Positions 1-5,763 of a stretch of 5,763 bases of DNA are shown in pieces (within the stretch, counting starts at the first letter, position 1; the number at the start of each line of letters is the position of its first letter). The DNA lies in NCBI GenBank assembly GCA_964473455.1, contig CAYYQX010000012.1, forward strand, positions 1-5,763. The letters run 5' to 3'. This DNA is from JALELF01 sp964473455 (GTDB lineage Bacteria; Bacillota_I; Bacilli_A; RF39; UBA660). Both the position numbers and the translations under genes were made by a program. The notes beneath the pieces were generated by a model. That model had not been told where the DNA came from and searched no databases. It was given only the letters and a program-made list of their open reading frames with translations.

Positions 1-54
1 CCTACGACCCCCTGCTTGTAAGGCAGGTGCTCTAACCAACTGAGCTAATCGCCC
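1..54 (-). tRNA. tRNA-Val (anticodon UAC), 3' part cut off by the window edge
   Basis: Read on the minus strand, the gene begins GGGCGAT (acceptor 5' strand), then TA, a D-arm closed by GCTC/GAGC, an anticodon stem CCTGC/GCAGG enclosing the loop CTTACAA, a five-base variable loop GGGTC, and the first strand of the T stem (GTAGG) at the window edge. The loop places TAC at positions 34-36, so the anticodon is UAC and the tRNA reads valine GUN codons. The T loop, acceptor 3' strand and CCA lie outside. Its own promoter is seen just upstream, so this is probably the first gene of a tRNA unit running leftwards. With A37 following C36, it is not a t6A substrate, so its closeness to the tsa genes is not a substrate relationship. 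Confidence 0.95.
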
Positions 55-74
55 AAACAAGTTGGACATAAACA

Positions 75-103
75 ATGTTATCATTTATGCCTATCTTTGT
101 CAA
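75..103 (-). promoter_or_regulatory. Sigma-A-type promoter for tRNA-Val, extended -10 and UP-like A-tract
   Basis: On the minus strand there is a perfect -35 hexamer TTGACA (98-103), a 17-base spacer and a -10 TAACAT (75-80, 4 of 6 matches to TATAAT). The -10 is preceded by TG one base upstream, giving an extended -10. A run of eight A (117-124) and AAAA nearer the -35 lie where UP elements of stable-RNA promoters sit. Transcription would start near 67-69, giving a leader of about 14 nt before the tRNA. The sequence match is direct; activity is inferred. Confidence 0.75.
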
Positions 104-154
104 CGATTTTAAGGTATTTTTTTTGTTAAGTATACATTGTAAATATTAATAAAA

Positions 155-2221
155 CTAAATCTTTTTGATACTAGAGTGCCCTCTAATTATTTTTTTAGTC
201 ATATGTGGGTAATTAAAAGCTACCGTTATGATAGAATCACTAACATTAATAATAATTCCATCACCAAATTGATCATGTCTTACCATTTCTCCAACCTTAT
301 ACTCTACATCACTATTTATGACAATATTTTTGTCTTCATCAAACTCAACAGCATCAGATGTGATATTTTCTCCTAATTCCTTAATAAATCTACTGGCCAT
401 ATTATTATGCGTTTGACCATATAATAAACGCCTTTTAGCATTAATCAGAAACAAAGTCGTCTTTGCTCTAGTAACAGCAACATAACAAAGTCGTCTTTCC
501 TCTTCAATATCACTAGTCGAATTAAAAGAGTTCATGTGAGGAAAAATCCCTTCTTCCAAGCCAACAATAAAGACAACTTTAAATTCAAGCCCTTTAGCGG
601 CATGAATAGTCATTAAAGTGACAGCGTCTTTTTTTTCTTCCCCATCATCAATATCAGATAACAAGCTTATCTCTAATAAAAACTCTTCTAAAGAAATAAT
701 ACCGTGTATTTCTTCAAATTTTTTAGTAATAGACTTAAATTCTTCTAAGTTTTCTAACCTAATTTCATTTTCAAGAGACTTTTCACTTTGTAACATCTCT
801 TTAATCTTACACCTTACTAATATTTCTTCAACTAACTCCGTTAAAGATAAATCTTCTTGAATTTTTTTTATCTCTTCAATAATGTTTTTAAATTCCAGTT
901 CTTTACCACCATCAATAGCGTCATACAAACTAACACCATTAGTAACTGCTTTTTCATTTAACTTTTCTAGACTCTTTTCGCCTATTCCTCTTTTTGGTAC
1001 ATTAATAACCCTCATAAAACTAGTGTTATCTCTACTGTTATAAATAAGTCTTAAATAAGCAATTAAATCCTTTATTTCTTTTCTTTGATAAAAATAATAA
1101 CTGCCAATAACATTATAAGGAATATTTTCCTTTAAGAATTCTTCTTCTATATTTCTAGATTGCGCATTAGTTCTATATAAAACAGCCATTTCTTTTTTTT
1201 CTGTTCCTTTTTCGATTTCCTCTTTTACTTTCTTAACTACATAAATAGCTTCTTCTTTTTCATTGACACTTTTGTGATAAAGAATTTTTCTACCTTCTTC
1301 GTTATCAGTCCAAAGGTTTTTGTCTTTTTTTTCTTTATTATACTTAATCAAACTATTAGCCGCATCAAGTATTGACTTAGTCGAGCGGTAATTTTTTTCC
1401 AAGATAACTGTTGTAACATTTTGGTAGTCTTTTTCAAAATTCAAGATGTTTTTATAGTTTGAACCTCTAAAAGAATAAATTGATTGTGACTCATCTCCTA
1501 CAACACAGATGTTCTTATATTTTTCACTTATCATTTTAACTAAAATATATTGCGCTTCGTTAGTATCTTGATATTCATCAATTAAAATATACTTAAATCT
1601 TTCTTGATAGTTTTCTAAAATGTCTTTGTTTTTCTTAAACAACTGAATTGGTAAAACAAGTAAGTCATCAAAATCAAGAGAATTGTTTTCTTTTAGCCTT
1701 ATTTCATATGATAAAAAAACTCGTTGTACGATACTATCAAAATCATTATTGACAAATTTTTCATACTCTTTTGCTGAAATAAATTCATTTTTTGCGCTAC
1801 TTATCTTATTTTTTATAGCTTTTGGACTATATTGTTTTGAATCTAGATTCATATCTTTTAATATTTTTCTAATTACTGTTACAGAATCATCACTATCTAA
1901 AATAGTGAAGTTTTTTTGATATCCTAGCTTTTCATAATTTTCTCTGATTATTTTCACACCAAAAGCATGAAAAGTAGATATTTGAACATCATACGCTATA
2001 ACGCCAATACTTTTGATAACTCGGTCTTTCATCTCTTTAGCAGCTTTATTAGTAAAGGTTATTGCCAAAATATTAAAAGGAGATATTCCTAATGAGATTA
2101 AATAAGCAATCTTAGTTGTTAAAACCTTTGTTTTTCCACTTCCTGCGCCAGCCAAAACTAAAAGCGGTCCTTCTGTATGCATTACCGCTTCTTTTTGACG
2201 TTCGTTTAATTCATTAAGCAT
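155..2221 (-). CDS. pcrA: ATP-dependent DNA helicase PcrA (UvrD/Rep family, SF1A)
   Basis: Cytoplasmic 3'-5' DNA helicase of nucleotide-excision repair, plasmid replication and removal of RecA or stalled polymerase from DNA. The 688-aa protein has the whole SF1A motif set: Q motif LNERQKEA (5-12), Walker A AGAGSGKT (24-31), motif Ia TFTNKAAKEM, motif II DEYQDT (215-220), motif III GDESQSIYSFRG (242-253), motif IV NYRS, motif V IHAAKGLEF, and motif VI EEERRLCYVAVTRAK (573-587). The C-terminal 45 residues (VGEMVRHDQFGDG...IKKI) match the Tudor-like domain that binds RNA polymerase in PcrA, which separates it from Rep. I use ATG 2219-2221 instead of the upstream ATG at 2272: it has a strong AAGGAGG six bases upstream, and the Q motif falls at the usual distance from the N-terminus. 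The family is usually about 720-740 aa, so this copy is slightly short, mainly in the linker before the Tudor domain. Last gene of the operon; stop is TAG. Confidence 0.95.
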   Translation of the reverse strand: MLNELNERQKEAVMHTEGPLLVLAGAGSGKTKVLTTKIAYLISLGISPFNILAITFTNKAAKEMKDRVIKSIGVIAYDVQISTFHAFGVKIIRENYEKLGYQKNFTILDSDDSVTVIRKILKDMNLDSKQYSPKAIKNKISSAKNEFISAKEYEKFVNNDFDSIVQRVFLSYEIRLKENNSLDFDDLLVLPIQLFKKNKDILENYQERFKYILIDEYQDTNEAQYILVKMISEKYKNICVVGDESQSIYSFRGSNYKNILNFEKDYQNVTTVILEKNYRSTKSILDAANSLIKYNKEKKDKNLWTDNEEGRKILYHKSVNEKEEAIYVVKKVKEEIEKGTEKKEMAVLYRTNAQSRNIEEEFLKENIPYNVIGSYYFYQRKEIKDLIAYLRLIYNSRDNTSFMRVINVPKRGIGEKSLEKLNEKAVTNGVSLYDAIDGGKELEFKNIIEEIKKIQEDLSLTELVEEILVRCKIKEMLQSEKSLENEIRLENLEEFKSITKKFEEIHGIISLEEFLLEISLLSDIDDGEEKKDAVTLMTIHAAKGLEFKVVFIVGLEEGIFPHMNSFNSTSDIEEERRLCYVAVTRAKTTLFLINAKRRLLYGQTHNNMASRFIKELGENITSDAVEFDEDKNIVINSDVEYKVGEMVRHDQFGDGIIINVSDSIITVAFNYPHMTKKIIRGHSSIKKI

Positions 2222-2226
2222 ATTTC

Positions 2227-2233
2227 CCTCCTT
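2227..2233 (-). promoter_or_regulatory. Strong ribosome-binding site that decides the pcrA start
   Basis: The minus strand reads AAGGAGG followed by five bases (GAAAT) and then ATG at 2219-2221. The first bases of the site overlap the TAA stop of the phosphatase gene (2232-2234), so ribosomes finishing that gene end on the pcrA site. This is the best Shine-Dalgarno sequence in the window and is the reason for rejecting the 17-codon longer reading frame starting at 2272. Confidence 0.85.
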
Positions 2234-2762
2234 ATAGTTCATACTCCTCAAAAGACGCTGTCGTTGATTCATATTCTGTTAAATCTCCATCTTCTGGAAA
2301 ACCGTTGAAATAATAGTATAACACACGACATATCCCACTATGAGTGACTAATAAAACCTTTTTATCACTATATTTTATAGAAACCATATTCAAAAAAGAT
2401 GAAACTCTATTAAACAAGTCACAAACAGATTCTGCTTGTTCATATTGCACATTTTTTTTAATATTCCAGTATTCTTTTATATCAACTTCATCTCTTCTTT
2501 TTCCTTGAAATTCACCGTGATTACGGCTTAAAAGCCTCGCATCTGTTATAAGTTCAATCCCAGGTGCGGCAAGTTTAGCAGTCTCAAGTGTTCTAGCTTT
2601 AGGAGAAGATATTACTAAGTTAATTCCTTTTTCTTTAATAATTTCTCTTCTACTAAGGGCTTGTTCTTTCCCATATTCATCTAAATAAGTTTCCATGTTT
2701 CCTTGCATGATACACTCTTTACTTTCAAGGGTTTCTCCGTGTCTTAAAACATATAACTTCAT
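2232..2762 (-). CDS. Histidine phosphatase family protein (phosphoglycerate mutase-like, branch 1)
   Basis: A 176-aa cytosolic protein of the histidine phosphatase superfamily; the substrate is unknown. The catalytic signature LRHGET lies at residues 6-11, with His8 as the expected phospho-acceptor. Further expected active-site residues are Arg57 in SSPKARTLETA, Glu84 in GEFQG and the second histidine His141 in VTHSG. The QG at 20-21 and GKEQA at 31-35 also fit the branch-1 pattern. At 176 aa it is nearer in size to CobC/GpmB-like phosphatases than to dPGM glycolytic mutases (about 230-250 aa), so a broad phosphatase role is likelier than glycolysis. The start overlaps the TsaD stop as ATGA, with a weak GGTGG seven bases upstream, so its translation is probably coupled to tsaD. 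Stop is TAA. Family assignment is firm; anything more specific would be guesswork. Confidence 0.88.
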   Translation of the reverse strand: MKLYVLRHGETLESKECIMQGNMETYLDEYGKEQALSRREIIKEKGINLVISSPKARTLETAKLAAPGIELITDARLLSRNHGEFQGKRRDEVDIKEYWNIKKNVQYEQAESVCDLFNRVSSFLNMVSIKYSDKKVLLVTHSGICRVLYYYFNGFPEDGDLTEYESTTASFEEYEL

Positions 2763-3754
2763 ATAATATCCACCACCGATTTAACTTCGAAATTTAAATC
2801 GCTTTCTTTGTTTTTTTGATATATATAATAGGTTGCTGCCCCAATCATAGTAGCGTTATCAGTACATAGATTGATGTCTGGAAAAATTAAATTGATTTTT
2901 TTCTCCTTACATAGCTTACTTAGTTCTTCTCTTAATCCAGAGTTGGCACTAACTCCTCCAGCAACTATTAAATTGTCTACTTTTTTTTCTTCTAGTGCTT
3001 GTAGTGTTTTTTTACACAAAACACTAACTACTCTATTTTGAAAAGATGTTGCCAAATCTTCTTTTCTGATTTTATTACCTTTTTGGCTTTCTTTATTGAC
3101 TAAATTGACAACCGCACTTTTTAAACCGCTAAAGCTAAAATTATAAGTTCCATCGTCTAGTGGCATAGGTAAATCATATGTATCTTTCCCTTGATGAGCA
3201 AGCATATCTACCTTAGGTCCAGCAGGATAAGTTAAATCTAATACTCTTCCTACCTTGTCATAAGATTCCCCAACTGCGTCATCTAAAGTCTTCCCCATAT
3301 ACTCAAACTTTAAATCTTCTTCCATATAAACCAGTTCGGTGTGACCACCGCTTACTATTAGGGCAATTAAAGGGAATTGGAGCCTCTTTTTTAAGTTATT
3401 AGCGTATATATGCCCAATTATATGGTTAACAGGTATTATGGGCTTATTAAAGGCTAAAGCAAGCGTTTTAGCAGCATTTACTCCAACTAATAAAGATCCA
3501 ATTAGACCTGGTCCATATGTAACTCCAATTGCATCTATTTCATTCATTGTTAAGTTTGCTTTTTTTAATGTTTCTTCTATTACTAGGGTTACTACTTCAA
3601 CATGACACCTGCTGGCAATTTCTGGAACTACACCACCGTAAGTTTTATGAATATCTATTTGAGAAGCGGTCACAGTTGACAATTCTTCTATTCCATTCTT
3701 TACAACAGAAGCACTCATCTCGTCACAACTAGATTCTATAGCTAATATATTCAT
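2759..3754 (-). CDS. tsaD: tRNA N6-adenosine threonylcarbamoyltransferase TsaD
   Basis: Catalytic subunit (Kae1/YgjD/Gcp family) that moves the threonylcarbamoyl group from threonylcarbamoyl-AMP to N6 of A37 in tRNAs reading ANN codons, acting with TsaB and TsaE. The 331-aa length is normal. The ASKHA-fold motifs are all present: N-terminal IESSCDEMSASVV (6-18), GGVVPEIASR (40-49), the metal-binding pair His111 and His115 in NHIIGH, the nucleotide loop VSGGHTE (134-140), DDAVGE (158-163), the FSFSGLK motif (206-212), VAGGVSANS (264-272), and Asp299 in TDNATMIG as third metal ligand. The ribosome site AGGTGA lies four bases before the ATG and overlaps the TAG stop of the rimI-like gene. Stop is TGA, which also shows that TGA is not a tryptophan codon here. 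No degeneration is visible. Confidence 0.97.
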   Translation of the reverse strand: MNILAIESSCDEMSASVVKNGIEELSTVTASQIDIHKTYGGVVPEIASRCHVEVVTLVIEETLKKANLTMNEIDAIGVTYGPGLIGSLLVGVNAAKTLALAFNKPIIPVNHIIGHIYANNLKKRLQFPLIALIVSGGHTELVYMEEDLKFEYMGKTLDDAVGESYDKVGRVLDLTYPAGPKVDMLAHQGKDTYDLPMPLDDGTYNFSFSGLKSAVVNLVNKESQKGNKIRKEDLATSFQNRVVSVLCKKTLQALEEKKVDNLIVAGGVSANSGLREELSKLCKEKKINLIFPDINLCTDNATMIGAATYYIYQKNKESDLNFEVKSVVDII

Positions 3755-3762
3755 AAAATCAC

Positions 3763-4140
3763 CTACTTTCTTAACATTAGATATGCATCTTTCCCGTTGT
3801 AATACTTTTCTCTTTTTGAAACTATTTCAAATCCAAATTTTTTATATAAGTTAATCGCACTTATATTATCTTCACTTACTTCTAGTGTTATATTGTGAAG
3901 GCCTTTATTTATAACGTGTTCTAATAATTTAGACGCATAGCCTTTGTTTCTATACTCTTCTATAACATATAAATAATCAATCTCTGATCTTTCATAGTAA
4001 ACTGAGTAACCAATAAATCCAATATCTTCAATAACAACGTATTTTGTTAAAGAGTTTTTTAATGATTCTTCACTAATTTCTTTATAACCCATTAGAGTTA
4101 AAAAAAAGTTTATTTTCTCAATCTCATTACACTCTTGCAT
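3763..4140 (-). CDS. rimI: GNAT-family N-acetyltransferase, RimI-like
   Basis: Probable N-alpha-acetyltransferase of the RimI type, which in Escherichia coli acetylates the N-terminus of ribosomal protein S18. The 125-aa protein has the GNAT acetyl-CoA loop RNKGYA (64-69, pattern R/QxxGxG/A), the strand-plus-loop LEVSEDN (86-92), the SAINLYKKFGF block (94-104) and the RimI-like YYNGKDAYLM ending (113-122). It is shorter than usual (about 145-150 aa), and its first 30 residues do not match the family well, so part of the N-terminal acceptor region is reduced. The ATG at 4140 lies inside tsaB, a 14-nt overlap, with only a weak GGAAG nine bases upstream, suggesting coupled translation. No other in-frame ATG precedes it closely; the next is codon 17. 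The placement between tsaB and tsaD is the standard Bacilli order and supports RimI over other GNATs, but the substrate is inferred. Stop is TAG. Confidence 0.85.
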   Translation of the reverse strand: MQECNEIEKINFFLTLMGYKEISEESLKNSLTKYVVIEDIGFIGYSVYYERSEIDYLYVIEEYRNKGYASKLLEHVINKGLHNITLEVSEDNISAINLYKKFGFEIVSKREKYYNGKDAYLMLRK

Positions 4141-4693
4141 TTTCTTCAGCTTCCGTTCTTTTTAAATATATCGGGTTTAAATGGTGAGGATTTACTCCTT
4201 CATCATTTTCGTGTTTTTTAACTACTCTTTCTATATTCGCACCATAATTAGTGTTAATATAGTCTCCTTTATATTTACTTTTCAACTCTTCTTCATTTAT
4301 ATAAACATCTTTTTCAATAATGTTTAGTTCTTTATCATATACACCTGCGAAAACATAACCTCTTCTGGCATCTATAAAAGGTATAATAATGTCTTTATCA
4401 CTAACAGAAGCCATTACTTCAAGAGAAGAAACCGGTATAACTGGTATTTGTTTTGCCCAAGCATAAGTTTTGGCAATAGTTACACCTATTCTAATGCCTG
4501 TAAAAGAGCCAGGTCCAACTACAACATATATTTTATCAATATTATTTTCTTTTAATAGCTTTTCTAAATCACTAAAAATATATTTTGAAAGATTGTTATT
4601 TGACAACACTTCTTTTTTTTCTACAACAACGCCATCTATTAATATGGCAACTATTGAAATAGAAGTTGCGGTATCAATAAAAAGGCTTGTCAT
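4127..4693 (-). CDS. tsaB: tRNA threonylcarbamoyladenosine biosynthesis protein TsaB
   Basis: Non-catalytic TsaD paralogue that dimerises with TsaD and is needed for t6A37 formation on tRNA. Diagnostic parts are the N-terminal FIDTATSISIV (5-15), the highly conserved GPGSFTGIRIG (60-70) followed by TIAKTYAW (72-79), VSSLEVMA (88-95), the DARRG motif (108-112), and the C-terminal NPIYLKRTEAEE (173-184). At 188 aa it is clearly shorter than Bacillus and E. coli TsaB (about 230 aa). The deficit lies between the DARRG motif and the C-terminal motif, in the second lobe, while the N-terminal lobe that contacts TsaD is intact. The start overlaps the tsaE stop as ATGA, with GTGAGG seven bases upstream. 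The end overlaps the rimI-like gene by 14 nt. Stop is TAA. Confidence in family is high; the short length is odd but the frame is open and both ends are recognisable. Confidence 0.93.
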   Translation of the reverse strand: MTSLFIDTATSISIVAILIDGVVVEKKEVLSNNNLSKYIFSDLEKLLKENNIDKIYVVVGPGSFTGIRIGVTIAKTYAWAKQIPVIPVSSLEVMASVSDKDIIIPFIDARRGYVFAGVYDKELNIIEKDVYINEEELKSKYKGDYINTNYGANIERVVKKHENDEGVNPHHLNPIYLKRTEAEENARV

Positions 4694-5142
4694 ATAACAG
4701 CCTCACAAAGTTCTTCATATTTCTTTCCATGTGGTTCGATAACAAGTAATCTTTTATTTTCTTCAATTATTTTAAACTTGATGTCCAGTCTTTCTTTTGG
4801 GAGAATATCTTGTATTGTATCTGCCCATTCAATCAAAACTATTCCTTTTTTTGTAAAATAGCTTTCGATATCAACACTTGATGTATCTCCATCTAATCTA
4901 TATACATCCATGTGATATAGAGGCATTTCTGCACCCATATATTCTTTTATTATAGTGTATGTTGGTGAAGTTATAACTTCATCTATTCCAAGACCATTTG
5001 CGATTCCTTTTGCAAAAACAGTCTTCCCACTGCCAAGTTCGCCATTAAGACAAATAATCATATTAGGAAACTTTTCTGATTCAATGTTTTGCGCGAACTC
5101 TATTGTTTCCATCTCTGAACTTGTTGTTACTTTGTATTCCAT
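4690..5142 (-). CDS. tsaE: tRNA threonylcarbamoyladenosine biosynthesis ATPase TsaE
   Basis: Small P-loop ATPase (YjeE/YdiB family) that binds the TsaB-TsaD dimer and is needed for multiple rounds of t6A synthesis. The 150-aa length is normal. Walker A is GELGSGKT (34-41), the switch-like SPTYTI is at 59-64, HMDVYRL at 77-83 carries the conserved Asp79, and IEWAD (104-108) carries the family's Glu-Trp signature. Trp106 is encoded by TGG. This is the first gene of the operon: a promoter and a U-tract terminator of the rRNA unit lie immediately upstream. The ribosome site AGGTGA is six bases before the ATG and is the same core as that of tsaD. The TGA stop overlaps the tsaB start by four bases. 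Confidence 0.96.
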   Translation of the reverse strand: MEYKVTTSSEMETIEFAQNIESEKFPNMIICLNGELGSGKTVFAKGIANGLGIDEVITSPTYTIIKEYMGAEMPLYHMDVYRLDGDTSSVDIESYFTKKGIVLIEWADTIQDILPKERLDIKFKIIEENKRLLVIEPHGKKYEELCEAVI

Positions 5143-5178
5143 ATTTAATCACCTATACTAAATATACTATATTTTAGA

Positions 5179-5207
5179 ATTATAGTCTATAATTTATGAC
5201 TTATTAA
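5179..5207 (-). promoter_or_regulatory. Putative sigma-A promoter of the tsaE-pcrA operon
   Basis: On the minus strand a perfect -10 TATAAT (5179-5184) is preceded at 17 bases by TTAATA (5202-5207, 4 of 6 matches to TTGACA). Transcription would begin near 5172, giving a leader of about 30 nt before tsaE. The -35 starts one base beyond the U-tract of the rRNA terminator. The region is so AT-rich that chance matches are easy, so the call rests mainly on the perfect -10, its spacing, and its position between a terminator and the first gene. Confidence 0.55.
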
Positions 5208-5208
5208 T

Positions 5209-5229
5209 AAAAAAACACCTAAAAGGTGT
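5209..5229 (-). terminator. Intrinsic terminator of the rRNA operon
   Basis: On the minus strand ACACCT, loop TTT, AGGTGT forms a perfect 6-bp hairpin (5215-5229), followed at once by six T (5209-5214). It lies 13 nt after the 5S 3' end, where an rRNA operon should stop. The stem is short with only three G-C pairs, so some readthrough is plausible. The plus strand has no T-run after the hairpin, so the terminator works in one direction only. Confidence 0.8.
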
Positions 5230-5242
5230 AAATGCATAAAAA

Positions 5243-5348
5243 AATTGGCAACTTGCTATCTTTGCTCGCGCTATTTTCGCCGTTAAAGTGCTTAACTTCT
5301 GTGTTCGAGATGGGAACAGGTGTATCCACTTTGCTATCGTCACCAATT
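5243..5348 (-). rRNA. rrf: 5S ribosomal RNA, short Mollicutes-type form
   Basis: The minus strand carries 5S landmarks: GTTCCCATCTCGAACAC followed by AGAAGTTAAG (loop B/C, helix III), and GATAGC near the 5' end. The ends pair as AATTGGTGAC with GTTGCCAATT, a 10-bp helix I including two G-U pairs, which sets the limits to within one or two bases. The resulting length is about 106 nt, against 116-120 in Bacillus or E. coli. The missing bases come from the helix IV/V arm, which here is reduced to a small hairpin around a GCGA tetraloop. The 3' part (GATAGCAAGTTGCC) resembles Mycoplasma 5S as I recall it. A run of U follows helix I directly. Confidence 0.95.
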
Positions 5349-5438
5349 TATACTATAAGAAAAATATTTCCTTATATATAGAGAAATAATTCTCTGAAAA
5401 CTAAGATAATGTGTAATCTCATAATTAGAAATAATTAT
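5349..5438 (-). other. 23S-5S internal transcribed spacer with processing hairpins
   Basis: This 90-nt AT-rich spacer of the rRNA transcript has no gene. It holds two perfect hairpins: TCATAATTA, loop TTTC, TAATTATGA (5419-5440, 9 bp, reaching into the last bases of the 23S) and AGAGAA, loop TTAT, TTCTCT (5380-5395, 6 bp). Between and partly inside them the transcript reads ATTATCTTAGTTTTCAGAGA (5391-5410), which resembles the TATCTAGTTTT segment of other Firmicutes 23S-5S spacers. These are probable rRNA maturation sites. Confidence 0.65.

Positions 5439-5763
<325 letters not shown>

Noticed and set aside
104..154. Intrinsic terminator after pcrA
   Set aside because: The A-run/T-run at 117-124 lacks an adjoining stable stem; the only inverted repeats are very short and AT-only.
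176..860. Short plus-strand open frames opposite pcrA (for example 176-376 and 618-860)
   Set aside because: They are antisense to a well-conserved helicase, show no recognisable domain, and have compositions expected from the complement of AT-rich codons.
2222..2272. 17-codon N-terminal extension of pcrA from the ATG at 2272
   Set aside because: It lies inside the phosphatase gene, adds a basic tail not expected before the Q motif, and the ATG at 2221 has a far better ribosome site (AAGGAGG).
4470..5161. Plus-strand open frames opposite tsaB and tsaE
   Set aside because: They are antisense shadows of conserved genes, with no supporting motif.
5143..5175. Riboswitch or structured leader upstream of tsaE
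   Set aside because: The predicted leader is only about 30 nt and AT-rich, too short for a known riboswitch or T-box.
5391..5410. BoxA-like antitermination sequence on the plus strand
   Set aside because: CTCTGAAAACTAAGATAA resembles the Firmicutes rRNA leader element, but here it is on the strand opposite the rRNA transcript. It is better read as the complement of a 23S processing-stem strand.

Overview
This window is a stretch of core housekeeping chromosome from a low-GC bacterium, with every gene on the minus strand. In transcription order (right to left) it holds the 3' end of a 23S rRNA, a 5S rRNA, an intrinsic terminator, a promoter, a compact six-gene operon (tsaE, tsaB, rimI-like, tsaD, a histidine-phosphatase gene, pcrA), and then a separate strong promoter driving a tRNA-Val(UAC) that runs off the left edge.

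The organism looks like a member of, or a close relative of, the Mollicutes within the Bacilli. The DNA is very AT-rich, and the gene order tsaE-tsaB-rimI-tsaD is the one seen in Bacillus (ydiB-ydiC-ydiD-ydiE). The 5S rRNA is only about 106 nt, with the shortened helix IV/V arm typical of Mollicutes. The code is the standard one: tryptophan is TGG wherever I checked, and TGA is the stop of both tsaE and tsaD. That argues against Mycoplasma, Ureaplasma and Spiroplasma and fits Acholeplasma-like, Izemoplasma-like or uncultured gut (RF39-like) lineages. The taxonomic placement is inference.

Right part (5143-5763): the end of an rRNA operon. The 23S domain VI sequence includes the sarcin-ricin loop. 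A 90-nt spacer with two hairpins and a Firmicutes-type processing motif leads to the 5S, and a short hairpin plus U-tract ends the unit. The putative -35 of the tsaE promoter starts 1 nt beyond the U-tract.

Middle (155-5142): the protein-coding operon is nearly gapless. Adjacent genes overlap by 4 nt (ATGA), overlap by 14 nt, or are separated by 8-10 nt, and ribosome-binding sites sit on top of upstream stop codons, so translational coupling is likely. TsaE, TsaB and TsaD form the machinery that transfers threonylcarbamoyl to A37 of ANN-decoding tRNAs; the TsaC partner that makes the precursor is not here. RimI is the usual neighbour. The histidine phosphatase has no assigned substrate. PcrA is a UvrD-family repair helicase.

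Left part (1-154): about 100 nt without a recognisable terminator for pcrA, but with a perfect -35, an extended -10 and upstream A-tracts for the tRNA gene.

I found no mobile element, CRISPR array, defence module or novel system. The interesting points are modest: short TsaB and RimI proteins, the coupled phosphatase, the rRNA processing signals, and the close packing of terminators and promoters.
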